Below are positions 1 through 6,116 of a stretch of DNA of 16,004 nucleotides, piece by piece. Position 1 is the first letter of the stretch; the number at the start of each line of letters is the position of its first letter. Origin of the DNA: JBFGCT01 sp041581055 (lineage in GTDB: Bacteria > Actinomycetota > Acidimicrobiia > Acidimicrobiales > Ilumatobacteraceae); the NCBI GenBank assembly GCA_041581055.1, contig JBFGCT010000092.1:1-16004 (forward strand). Reading direction: 5' to 3'. Under the pieces are notes generated by a model. That model worked only from the letters and a program-made list of their open reading frames with translations, did no database searches and was not told the origin of the DNA. The position numbers and the translations under genes are program-made.

Positions 1-1265
1 GGCTCGAGCTCGTCGATGATCTCCATCGCCCGCACCTTCGGCGCCCCGCTGACCGTGCCCGCGGGCAGCGTCGCCCGGAGGACGTCGATCGGCCCGAGGC
101 CCGCGCGAAGGTCGCCCGACAACTGCGAGGTCAGGTGCATCACGTGGCTGTACCGCTCGAGCGTCATCAACTCGTCGACGTGGACCGACCCGAAGCGGGC
201 GACTCGGCCGACGTCGTTGCGGGCAAGGTCGACCAGCATCACATGCTCGGCGCGCTCCTTGGGGTGTTCGGACAGCTCGGCGGCCATCCGCCGGTCGTGC
301 TCGTCGTTCTTCCCCCGCCGACGCGTGCCGGCGATCGGGCGCGAGATCACCTTCTTGTCGAGCAGCTGGACCATCGGCTCCGGCGACGACCCGACGATTG
401 TCAGCTCCGGGTGGCGGACGAAGTACATGTACGGCGACGGGTTGACCTGGCGCAGGACGCGGTACACGTCGAACGGATCGGCCTCCAACTCGATGTCGTA
501 CCGCTGGGCGAGGACGACCTGGAAGATGTCGCCGGCGACGACGTACTCCTTCGCGACCTCGACCGCCTTCTGGTACAGACCGCCGCCCATCGATGGCCGC
601 AGCTCGGGCAGCTCCTCGTCGGCGTCGGGCGGCGCCATCGGCGTGTACGGCAGCGGCTGGGCGAGGTCGGCGACCGCCCGCCGGACGCGCTCGACCGCGC
701 CGTCGTAGGCGGAGTCCAGCGCGGCATCGCTCATCCCGAGCGTGGGAACGCTCTCGATGAGGTACACGCGTTGGCGCCAGTGGTCGAACGCGGCGAGCGA
801 CCCGATCACCGACATCACGGCGTCGGGCAGATGGCGATCGTCGACCGGCACGTCGGGCAGCCGCTCGACCTCGCGGACCACGTCGTAGCCGAGGTAGCCC
901 ATGATCCCGCCATGCAACGGCGGGAGATCGTCGATCGGCGGGCTCGTGTAGCGCTCGAGCAACGCCTCGAGCGCGGCGAGCATCCCGCGATCGGTCGGGA
1001 TGCCGTCGGGCAGCGGACCGTCGATCTCGACAACGCCGTCGCGCAGGACGAGCGTCGCCGACGGGTTGCGCCCGACGAAGGAGAACCGGGCCCACCGCTC
1101 GGCGCCCTCGACCGACTCGAGCAGGAAACCGGGGCCGTCGCCGACCAGCTTGGCGTACGCCGCGACCGGGGTCTCGAGGTCGGCGAGGAGCTCGGTCCAC
1201 ACCGGAACGACGGTGTGCGACGCGGCGTGGGCGTGGAACTCGGCGCGGGATGGCTGGAACCTCAT
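1..1265 (-). CDS. trpE: Anthranilate synthase component I (3' end cut by window edge)
   Basis: Catalyses chorismate + ammonia (from the glutamine amidotransferase partner) to anthranilate, the first committed step of tryptophan synthesis, in the cytoplasm. The frame stays open from an ATG at 1263-1265 to the left edge, giving 421 visible residues of a family usually near 500, so roughly the last 80 residues are outside. Visible family signatures are LLES at residues 48-51 (tryptophan feedback site), then in the catalytic domain PIAGTRRRG (nt about 313-339), ERAEHVMLVDLARND and LPAGTVSGAPK close to the edge. PIAGTR and the AGTVSGAPK loop separate TrpE/PabB from unrelated chorismate enzymes; the LLES site favours TrpE over PabB. 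It starts 14 nt after the hisI stop with no clear Shine-Dalgarno sequence, so it is probably cotranscribed with hisI. No sign of a fused TrpG in the part seen. Confidence 0.95.
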   Translation of the reverse strand, partial: MRFQPSRAEFHAHAASHTVVPVWTELLADLETPVAAYAKLVGDGPGFLLESVEGAERWARFSFVGRNPSATLVLRDGVVEIDGPLPDGIPTDRGMLAALEALLERYTSPPIDDLPPLHGGIMGYLGYDVVREVERLPDVPVDDRHLPDAVMSVIGSLAAFDHWRQRVYLIESVPTLGMSDAALDSAYDGAVERVRRAVADLAQPLPYTPMAPPDADEELPELRPSMGGGLYQKAVEVAKEYVVAGDIFQVVLAQRYDIELEADPFDVYRVLRQVNPSPYMYFVRHPELTIVGSSPEPMVQLLDKKVISRPIAGTRRRGKNDEHDRRMAAELSEHPKERAEHVMLVDLARNDVGRVARFGSVHVDELMTLERYSHVMHLTSQLSGDLRAGLGPIDVLRATLPAGTVSGAPKVRAMEIIDELE

Positions 1266-1279
1266 CGGCCGCCGGCCCG

Positions 1280-1633
1280 TCAGCCGAACGCCCGGAAGAA
1301 GCAGGTGCGGGCCCCGGTGTGACACGCCCCGGCGCCCTCCTGGACCACCTTGAACAGCAGCGTGTCGCCATCGCAGTCGTAGTACGCGGCGCGCACGAAC
1401 TGCCGGTCGCCGCTCGTGTCGCCCTTGCGCCACAGCTCTTGGCGGCGGCGCGACCAGTAGACCATGCGCCCCTCGGCGAAGGTCATCTTCAGCGACTCGG
1501 CGTTCATCCAGGCCATCATCAGCACGTCGCCGTTGTGGACGTCCTGGGCGATCGCCGCCACCAACCCGTCGTCGTCGAACCGCACCGCGTCGAGCTGGTC
1601 GGCCGTCGCCTCGATCGTGATCCCTTCAGGCAT
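1280..1633 (-). CDS. hisI: Phosphoribosyl-AMP cyclohydrolase
   Basis: Opens the adenine ring of PR-AMP to give ProFAR, an early step of histidine synthesis; a cytoplasmic, Zn/Mg-dependent homodimer. At 117 aa it is the stand-alone HisI form with no fused HisE. Family signatures are all present: AWMN (41-44), VYWSRRRQELWRKGDTSG (58-75), the metal-binding YDCDGD (85-90, with D86, C87, D88, D90) and GACHTGARTCFF (102-113, with C104 and C111 as the other zinc cysteines). The ATG at 1633 is set by a TAGGCT -10 box ending 6 nt upstream, implying a leaderless message. It is the first gene of a hisI-trpE pair. It is separated from the other his genes of the window by about 3.7 kb. Confidence 0.96.
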   Translation of the reverse strand: MPEGITIEATADQLDAVRFDDDGLVAAIAQDVHNGDVLMMAWMNAESLKMTFAEGRMVYWSRRRQELWRKGDTSGDRQFVRAAYYDCDGDTLLFKVVQEGAGACHTGARTCFFRAFG

Positions 1634-1639
1634 CCGGCC

Positions 1640-1645
1640 AGCCTA
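1640..1645 (-). promoter_or_regulatory. -10 box of hisI-trpE (leaderless type)
   Basis: Minus strand TAGGCT, 6 nt before the hisI ATG. It matches the TAnnnT-N6-8-start layout seen at nine other genes of this window. No good -35 hexamer; a 16-bp palindrome (1659-1674) covers that position. Confidence 0.5.
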
Positions 1646-1658
1646 CGGACGCGCCGAC

Positions 1659-1674
1659 CGGGTCGGCCGACCCG
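1659..1674. repeat. Perfect 16-bp palindrome upstream of hisI
   Basis: CGGGTCGGCCGACCCG, a perfect self-complementary sequence in the 48-nt gap between the EthD-like stop and the hisI start. It covers about -26 to -41 relative to the inferred hisI transcription start, so it could be an operator. As RNA it could also fold as a 6-bp stem with a GGCC loop just after the EthD-like stop, but no T-tract follows, so an intrinsic terminator is less likely. Confidence 0.45.
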
Positions 1675-1681
1675 ATTTCGG

Positions 1682-1966
1682 TCAGGCTTCGACGACCTCG
1701 GAGACCTGCATCACCGCCTCGGCGTTGGTGAAGTTGGCGATGTCGGCCATCGCCTCGCCGGCGGCGCCCGTGCCGGCCCGCATCGCCTCCATCGAGTCGA
1801 AGTAGAGATCGACGCTCGCGATGTACGGACCATCGATGCCCGAGTCGATCTCCCACTTCGTCGGCTTCATCGTGCGGTCGACGATGCCCATGTGCGTCGT
1901 CTTGTAGTAGTCCATGTCGAACGTGACGTCGTCACCCTTCGAGTACATGACGCGGACCTTGATCAT
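1682..1966 (-). CDS. EthD-family small protein (dimeric alpha-beta barrel)
   Basis: A 94-aa protein beginning MIKVRVMYSKGDDVTFDMDYY, with TTHMGIVDR following. A short beta strand, then an F-(D/N)-x-D-Y-Y segment and a (K)xHM motif, is the usual opening of EthD-like proteins, which fold as a ferredoxin-like dimeric alpha-beta barrel. Their biochemical role is mostly unknown; the name comes from an accessory protein needed for ether-fuel degradation. The start is well fixed: GGAGGA lies 4 nt upstream of the ATG. Unlike most genes here it therefore has a leadered message, with a possible -10 TAAGGT at 1994-1999. Lies between the GroES-like gene and hisI, same strand. No catalytic role can be assigned from sequence. 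Confidence 0.8.
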   Translation of the reverse strand: MIKVRVMYSKGDDVTFDMDYYKTTHMGIVDRTMKPTKWEIDSGIDGPYIASVDLYFDSMEAMRAGTGAAGEAMADIANFTNAEAVMQVSEVVEA

Positions 1967-1970
1967 CGGT

Positions 1971-1976
1971 TCCTCC
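1971..1976 (-). promoter_or_regulatory. Strong Shine-Dalgarno of the EthD-like gene
   Basis: Minus strand GGAGGA, preceded by A, 4 nt before the ATG at 1966. One of only two convincing ribosome binding sites in the window, and it decides this start. Confidence 0.7.
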
Positions 1977-1993
1977 TGGTGGTCGGAGGATCC

Positions 1994-1999
1994 ACCTTA
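1994..1999 (-). promoter_or_regulatory. Possible -10 box of the EthD-like gene
   Basis: Minus strand TAAGGT, which would place the transcript start near 1986 and give a leader of about 20 nt holding the Shine-Dalgarno. No clear -35. Confidence 0.35.
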
Positions 2000-2020
2000 G
2001 GGCATCCGGCGGGCCCCGCT

Positions 2021-2347
2021 TCAGAGGTAGAGGCCGGTCGAGGCCTCGATGCGCTCGGCGGCGACGGCGTGCAGCTCGCGCTCGCGGAGCATGATGTAGT
2101 CGTCGCCCTGGACCTCGACCTCATGGCGGTCGTCGGGGCTGAACAACACCTTGTCGCCGACCTCGCAGGCCCGCACGTTCTGCCCCTGGGCGACGACGGT
2201 CGCCCAGATCAGGCGCTTGGAGACCTGAGCCGTGGCCGGGATCACGATGCCGCCGGAGGAGCGACGCTCGCCGTCGGTCTCCGAGATCCGGACCAGGACC
2301 CGATCGTTGAGCATCTTGATCGGCAGCTTGTCGTCATCGACCGCCAT
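2021..2347 (-). CDS. GroES-like co-chaperonin, stand-alone
   Basis: A 108-aa protein with the GroES (Cpn10) fold signature: PIKMLNDRVLVRI at the N-terminus, SSGGIVIPATAQ (the mobile loop with the hydrophobic IVI tripeptide that docks onto GroEL), VGDKVLFSPDD and DDYIMLRERELHAV. In the family it caps the GroEL ring during folding in the cytoplasm. It is about ten residues longer than typical GroES because of short extensions at both ends. No groEL is adjacent, and many actinobacteria carry their main groES elsewhere, so this may be a paralogue rather than the housekeeping copy; that is inference. The ATG at 2347 lies 6 nt after a TACCCT -10 box, so a leaderless message is likely. It is divergent from the hydrolase at 2371, with 23 bp between. 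Confidence 0.85.
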   Translation of the reverse strand: MAVDDDKLPIKMLNDRVLVRISETDGERRSSGGIVIPATAQVSKRLIWATVVAQGQNVRACEVGDKVLFSPDDRHEVEVQGDDYIMLRERELHAVAAERIEASTGLYL

Positions 2348-2353
2348 GCCTGG

Positions 2354-2363
2354 AGGGTACCGT
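2354..2363. promoter_or_regulatory. Overlapping divergent -10 boxes
   Basis: Plus-strand AGGGTACCGT. Read on minus, 2359-2354 is TACCCT, 6 nt before the GroES-like ATG (2347). Read on plus, 2358-2363 is TACCGT, 7 nt before the hydrolase GTG (2371). The two boxes share the TA at 2358-2359, so both promoters cannot be occupied at once. Confidence 0.5.
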
Positions 2364-2370
2364 TGGATAC

Positions 2371-2979
2371 GTGGGCGACTCCAACGATGTCGTGATTCGC
2401 GACATCGAGTTCGTGGCCAGCGACGGCACCGAGCTGGCCGGCGATCTCGCGGTCCCGAGCCGCTGCCGCGGCGGGGCGATCGTCTGCCACCCCCACCCCC
2501 AGTTCGGCGGCAACCGGCACAACCACGTCGTCACGGCGCTGTTCGAGGCGTTGCCGGCCGCCGGCATCGCCGCGCTGCGCTTCGACTTCCGGCGCGCGCA
2601 CGGCGACGGGATCGGCGAGGTCGAGGACGCCCGCGCCGCGGTCGACGCGCTGACCGCCGAGATCCCGGCCGTCCCGATCATCACGACCGGCTATTCGTTC
2701 GGGGCGGTCGTCGCGCTCGCGCTGAGCCACGACCGGGTGGTCGGCAAGGTGCTCGTCGCGCCGCCGCTGCGCGGCGCCGTGCGCTCCCCCGGCGTGCCGA
2801 CGCTCGTGCTCACACCGGCCCACGACCAGTTCTGCCCGCCCGAGGTCGCCGAACCGGTCGTCACGTCGTGGCCCGACGCGGAGCTCCGGGTGATCGACGC
2901 CGCCGACCATTTCCTCAACGGACACACCGCGGCCGTGACCGTCGACGCCCTGATCTGGATCGACCTGCTACTCGGGTAG
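2371..2979 (+). CDS. Alpha/beta hydrolase, dienelactone-hydrolase-like
   Basis: A 202-aa single-domain alpha/beta hydrolase, complete in length for small serine hydrolases of the dienelactone hydrolase/YfhR type. Strand beta3 is followed by HPHPQFGG (40-47), which supplies the oxyanion hole. The nucleophile elbow is GYSFGA with Ser109; the acid is probably Asp152 (TPAHDQF) and the base His180 (AADHF), so the triad is intact. Substrate cannot be read from sequence; relatives hydrolyse esters or are of unknown use. There is no signal peptide, so it is cytoplasmic. The GTG at 2371 is chosen because TACCGT ends 7 nt upstream and protein homology begins a few residues later (VVIRDIEFVASDGTELAGDL). 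Convergent with the aldo/keto reductase. Confidence 0.85.
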   Translation: MGDSNDVVIRDIEFVASDGTELAGDLAVPSRCRGGAIVCHPHPQFGGNRHNHVVTALFEALPAAGIAALRFDFRRAHGDGIGEVEDARAAVDALTAEIPAVPIITTGYSFGAVVALALSHDRVVGKVLVAPPLRGAVRSPGVPTLVLTPAHDQFCPPEVAEPVVTSWPDAELRVIDAADHFLNGHTAAVTVDALIWIDLLLG

Positions 2980-2989
2980 GAGGCCGGGC

Positions 2990-3010
2990 CGGGCGGGGCC
3001 GCCGCGCCCG
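2990..3010. terminator. Possible GC hairpin between convergent genes
   Basis: CGGGCG (2990-2995) and CGCCCG (3005-3010) can pair as a 6-bp stem around a 9-nt loop, in the 32-nt space between the hydrolase stop and the reductase stop. No T-tract on either side, so termination is only suggested by position. Confidence 0.25.
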
Positions 3011-3011
3011 A

Positions 3012-4013
3012 TCAGCGGACGGCGGCCCGCATCTCCTCGTCGACCTCGTCGGTGATCAGCGGGATCACGTCGACGGTCTCGAAGTTCTGGACGACCTGGG
3101 AGACCTTCGAGGCGCCGGTGATCACCGACGACACGTGCGGGTGCCTCGTGCACCAGGCCAGCGCCAGCTGGGCCATCGTGCAGCCGAGGCGGTCGGCGAT
3201 CGGCCGCAACCGCTCGACCTTCTCGATCGCCTCGGCGTCGGTCATCCGATCGGCCAGCCAGCCGTAGCCGTCGAGCGCGGCGCGCGAGTCCTCCGGGATC
3301 CCGTCGCGGTACTTGCCGGTGAGGAGCCCGGACGCCAGCGGGCTCCAGATCGTGTTGCCGTAGTTGAACTCGGCGTTGATCCGTGCGTACTCGCGCTCGA
3401 CCTTCTCCCGCTCCAACAGGTTGTACTGGCTCTGCTCGGTGACCGGCTTGTGCAGGTGGTGCCGCTCGGCGATGTCGATCGCCGCCCGGATCTCGTCGGC
3501 CGACCACTCGCTCGTCCCCCAGTAGAGCGCCTTGCCGGCGGCGATGATGTCGCTCATCGCCCAGACCGTCTCCTCGATCGGCGTGTCGGGGTCGGACCGG
3601 TGGCAGTAGAGCACGTCGACGAACTCGTGCTGGAATCGATCGAGCGATCCGTCGACCGCCTCCATCAGGTACTTGCGGTTGAGCGTGTTCCGCATGTTGG
3701 GCACGTCGCCGTTGATCCCCCAGAAGACCTTGGTCGTCAGCACGTACGACCAGCGCGGCCAGCCGAGCTCGCGGAGCGCCTCGCCCATGATCGTCTCGCT
3801 CTTGCCGCCCGCGTACGCCTCGGCGTTGTCGAAGAAGTTGCACCCCGCGTCGCCCGCCGCGGCCATGCAGTCGACGGCCAGCCTGTTGTCGAGCTGGGTG
3901 TCGAAGGTGACCCAACTCCCGAAGGAGAGGACGCTGACCTTGAGGCCGGTGTTGCCCAGCCGGCGGTATTCCATCTGAGGGTTGACTGCGGGCGCGGCGG
4001 AAGAGGTTGGCAT
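3012..4013 (-). CDS. Aldo/keto reductase, KCNAB (potassium channel beta)-like
   Basis: A 333-aa NADPH-dependent aldo/keto reductase of the (beta/alpha)8 type. The opening MEYRRLGNTGLKVSVLSFG (14-32) and GSWVTF are characteristic of the KCNAB/YghZ-like branch. The catalytic tetrad is complete: Asp62 and Tyr67 (FFDNAEAYAGG), Lys95 (TTKVFW) and His138 (YCHRSD). The C-terminal ITGASKVSQVVQNF segment is where the 2'-phosphate of NADPH binds. Natural substrate unknown; relatives reduce aldehydes, methylglyoxal or drugs. The ATG at 4013 is preferred over Met14 because TATCGT ends exactly 7 nt upstream; Met14 (3974) remains an alternative. Single gene, convergent with the hydrolase. Confidence 0.9.
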   Translation of the reverse strand: MPTSSAAPAVNPQMEYRRLGNTGLKVSVLSFGSWVTFDTQLDNRLAVDCMAAAGDAGCNFFDNAEAYAGGKSETIMGEALRELGWPRWSYVLTTKVFWGINGDVPNMRNTLNRKYLMEAVDGSLDRFQHEFVDVLYCHRSDPDTPIEETVWAMSDIIAAGKALYWGTSEWSADEIRAAIDIAERHHLHKPVTEQSQYNLLEREKVEREYARINAEFNYGNTIWSPLASGLLTGKYRDGIPEDSRAALDGYGWLADRMTDAEAIEKVERLRPIADRLGCTMAQLALAWCTRHPHVSSVITGASKVSQVVQNFETVDVIPLITDEVDEEMRAAVR

Positions 4014-4020
4014 CCGTCGG

Positions 4021-4026
4021 ACGATA
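4021..4026 (-). promoter_or_regulatory. -10 box of the aldo/keto reductase (leaderless type)
   Basis: Minus strand TATCGT, 7 nt before the ATG at 4013. Supports the longer start over the internal Met14. Confidence 0.5.
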
Positions 4027-4079
4027 TCCGTGCCTCGCTTCGTCGCTACGTGCTCCGTACCCGCGCGGAGACGCTGGGG

Positions 4080-4487
4080 TCAGGCGCGCACGTAGGTGTC
4101 GCCGCCGGAGACGATCGTGTCGGAACCCGGCAGGTACTCGAAGGTGAGCGGCAGATCCGGTGGGTTCGCCTCGCCGAGGCAACGAATCCGGACGGTGACG
4201 TCGAGTTGATTCACGTCCCAGCTGCCGCTTCCCACCACGACAGCCGCACTGGCGCTGGCCGGGCAGGCCAAGGTCGCCGAGTCGTCGAACAAGACGAGCC
4301 GCGCGTGGCTCGCGTTGCCGACGACGCGCAGCGTCAGGTTGCTCCCGTCGACGCTGTCGATGGCGGTGTACAGCCCCGCCGCCGGATGCGGCATCGCACC
4401 CGCCGTGGAGGGCGCCAGCCCGATGGTGGTGACGATCGCCACCGACGCCACCATGGCTCGGATGCCGATTCTCCGTCGATCTCTCAT
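4080..4487 (-). CDS. Small secreted protein of unknown function
   Basis: A 135-aa protein not recognised from any named family. Residues 1-31 form a signal peptide: basic MRDRRRIGIR, hydrophobic AMVASVAIVTTIGLA, and a type I cleavage site after AGA (29-31). The mature part is about 104 aa, rich in Thr, Val, Ser and Gly with alternating hydrophobic residues, suggesting a beta-sandwich or barrel. It has just two cysteines, C75 and C103, which could form one disulfide outside the cell. No lipobox, anchor or transmembrane segment. The frame stays open well upstream, but the signal peptide, the ATG at 4487 and an AAGGGG about 8 nt upstream favour this start. A TATGTT -10 box at 4524-4529 would leave a leader of about 29 nt. 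Confidence 0.75.
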   Translation of the reverse strand: MRDRRRIGIRAMVASVAIVTTIGLAPSTAGAMPHPAAGLYTAIDSVDGSNLTLRVVGNASHARLVLFDDSATLACPASASAAVVVGSGSWDVNQLDVTVRIRCLGEANPPDLPLTFEYLPGSDTIVSGGDTYVRA

Positions 4488-4523
4488 ACTGCGTGCCCCT
4501 TTTCGTCGATGTCCGAACGCACC

Positions 4524-4529
4524 AACATA
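4524..4529 (-). promoter_or_regulatory. -10 box of the secreted-protein gene
   Basis: Minus strand TATGTT, 36 nt before the ATG at 4487. A perfect 16-bp palindrome lies directly upstream, 3 nt away, in the -35/-10 spacer position. Confidence 0.4.
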
Positions 4530-4532
4530 GGT

Positions 4533-4548
4533 CGCAGGTCGACCTGCG
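4533..4548. repeat. Perfect 16-bp palindrome, candidate operator
   Basis: CGCAGGTCGACCTGCG, perfectly self-complementary, in the 80-nt space between the crotonase stop (4568) and the secreted-protein start. It abuts the TATGTT -10 box, where a repressor would block polymerase. As RNA it could fold as a 6-bp stem with a TCGA tetraloop 20 nt past the crotonase stop, but there is no T-tract. Confidence 0.5.
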
Positions 4549-4567
4549 TGCTCGGTTTCGCGCGCGC

Positions 4568-5287
4568 TCAGCCGTTTGGCGCTGACGCGGCGACGGCGCG
4601 GTCGGCCTCGACCTGGGCGGCCATCGTCGCCAGCACGTCGCCGCGCAGCTTCGCGACGGTGCCGGCGTAGGCCGGAGGATCGAGCGTGGCGGCCAGCTCG
4701 GCGGCGACGGCGACCGCCCGCTCGATCAGCTCGTCGGCCGGCACGACCTCGTCGAGGAAGCCGACGTCGACGGCCTCGCGCGGCGTGGAGAGCCGAGCGT
4801 TGGCGACCGCCCGTTGCACGTGGCGCTTGCTCAGCCGGTCGGCGGCGATCGTGAACGCCCAGTCCGGCAGGACCATCTTGATCGCCACCTCGTTGAGCCC
4901 GATCTTGGCCGGGATGTCGGCGCCGACGCGCACGTCGCACCCGAGCAGGATCAGCGCGCCGGCGGCGATCGAGTGGCCGGTGCACGCGGCGACCACCGGC
5001 ACGCTCGACGCGTAGAGGTCGTGCACGAGCTGGCCGCCGTCGGAGACCAGCCGGAGCGTCGCCCCGAAATCGCCGCCCATCATGACCCCGAGGTCGAAGC
5101 CGCCCGAGAACCGGCCGTCGCGCCCGTGGATCACGACGGCGCCGACCGACTCGTCCTGCTCGGCCGCCCGCACCGCGTCGCCGATCGCCGCGATCAGGTC
5201 GTGCGTGAGGGCGTTGGCCTTCCCGTCGTCCAGGTGCAGCACGACGACGCTGTCGCGCCGTTCGATCGTCAGTGCGTCATCGCTCAT
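4568..5287 (-). CDS. Crotonase-family protein (enoyl-CoA hydratase/isomerase-like)
   Basis: A 239-aa crotonase-fold protein, likely acting on an acyl-CoA in the cytoplasm. Visible are LHLDDGKANALTHDLI, the oxyanion-loop segment FSGGFDLG (60-67), the second oxyanion segment GHSIAAGA (104-111), and IGLNEVAIKMVLPDWA. Of the two glutamates of classical hydratases, the second is present (Glu133, LNEV), but the first, expected five residues before the C-D pair, is Leu112. One glutamate is the pattern of isomerases and of catalytically altered members such as EchA6-type proteins, so 'hydratase' should not be assumed. The ATG at 5287 is chosen over the one at 5305 because TAACTT ends exactly 7 nt before it. 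Lies downstream of hisF but with its own promoter. Confidence 0.88.
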   Translation of the reverse strand: MSDDALTIERRDSVVVLHLDDGKANALTHDLIAAIGDAVRAAEQDESVGAVVIHGRDGRFSGGFDLGVMMGGDFGATLRLVSDGGQLVHDLYASSVPVVAACTGHSIAAGALILLGCDVRVGADIPAKIGLNEVAIKMVLPDWAFTIAADRLSKRHVQRAVANARLSTPREAVDVGFLDEVVPADELIERAVAVAAELAATLDPPAYAGTVAKLRGDVLATMAAQVEADRAVAASAPNG

Positions 5288-5294
5288 CCACCCG

Positions 5295-5300
5295 AAGTTA
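5295..5300 (-). promoter_or_regulatory. -10 box of the crotonase gene (decides its start)
   Basis: Minus strand TAACTT, 7 nt before the ATG at 5287. With the 5305 start the box would lie inside the coding sequence. Confidence 0.5.
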
Positions 5301-5313
5301 CTCATCGGTAATC

Positions 5314-5326
5314 GGTCGCGGCGACC
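5314..5326. repeat. Inverted repeat upstream of the crotonase promoter
   Basis: GGTCGCGGCGACC: a 6-bp inverted repeat around one central base, centred about 33 bp upstream of the inferred transcription start. It shares GGTCG/CGACC arms with the palindrome upstream of hisI. Such arms are frequent in GC-rich DNA. Confidence 0.25.
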
Positions 5327-5351
5327 CGCACACGCTCCGCGGGCGGGCGGG

Positions 5352-6116
5352 TCAGGCCGACGGCGGGCGGACGGTGATGCCGGCCTCGGCCATCAGCGCC
5401 TTCGCGTCGGCGACGGTGTGCTCGCGAAAGTGGAAGATCGACGCGGCGAGGACGGCGTCCGCGCCGCCCTCGGCGATCCCCTCGACGAGATGCTCGAGGG
5501 CGCCGACGCCGCCGCTGGCGATCACCGGGACCGACACCGCCTCGACGACGGCCCGCGTCAACTCGAGGTCGAAGCCCTCGCGCGTGCCGTCGCGGTCCAT
5601 CGACGTCAGCAGGATCTCGCCGGCGCCGCGCCGCACGGCCTCGGCCGCCCACTCGACCGCGTCGATCCCCGTCGGCGTGCGCCCGCCGTGGAGGTAGACC
5701 TCCCACCCGCCGGCGCGCCGTTTGGCGTCGACCGCGCACACGACGCACTGCGCCCCGAACTCGGTGGCGATCTCGGTGATCAGGTCGGGCCGCTCGACCG
5801 CCGCCGTGTTCACGCTGACCTTGTCGGCGCCGGCGCGCAGCATCCGCCGTGCGTCCTCGATCGTGCGGATGCCGCCGCCGACGGTGAACGGGATGTAGAC
5901 CTCGTCGGCGATGCGGCGAACCATCTCGACCGTCGTCTCGCGGTTGTCACTCGACGCGGTGATGTCGAGGAACACGAGCTCGTCGGCGCCCTCGAGGTCG
6001 TAGCGGGCGGCGAGCTCGACCGGGTCGCCGGCGTCGCGCAAATCGACGAAGTTCGTGCCCTTGACGACGCGGCCGGCGGTCACGTCGAGGCACGGGATCA
6101 CCCGGGCGACCTTCAT
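5352..6116 (-). CDS. hisF: Imidazole glycerol phosphate synthase, cyclase subunit
   Basis: Condenses PRFAR with ammonia delivered by HisH to give imidazole glycerol phosphate and AICAR, linking histidine and purine synthesis. A 254-aa (beta/alpha)8 barrel of normal family length. Diagnostic segments are VARVIPCLDVTAGRVVKGTNF with catalytic Asp11, FLDITASSDNR, FTVGGGIRTIEDARRMLRAGADKVSVNTAAV, VVCAVDAKR with the second catalytic Asp130, HGGRTPTG, LLTSMDRDGTREGFD and IASGGVGALEHL. The start overlaps the hisA stop by 4 nt (ATGA), so translation is coupled. Last gene of the his operon. Confidence 0.98.
   Translation of the reverse strand: MKVARVIPCLDVTAGRVVKGTNFVDLRDAGDPVELAARYDLEGADELVFLDITASSDNRETTVEMVRRIADEVYIPFTVGGGIRTIEDARRMLRAGADKVSVNTAAVERPDLITEIATEFGAQCVVCAVDAKRRAGGWEVYLHGGRTPTGIDAVEWAAEAVRRGAGEILLTSMDRDGTREGFDLELTRAVVEAVSVPVIASGGVGALEHLVEGIAEGGADAVLAASIFHFREHTVADAKALMAEAGITVRPPSA

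Noticed and set aside
2232..4670. Very long plus-strand open frame (812 codons)
   Set aside because: Arginine-rich translation without any family motif; it is the opposite-strand shadow of real genes in high-GC DNA.
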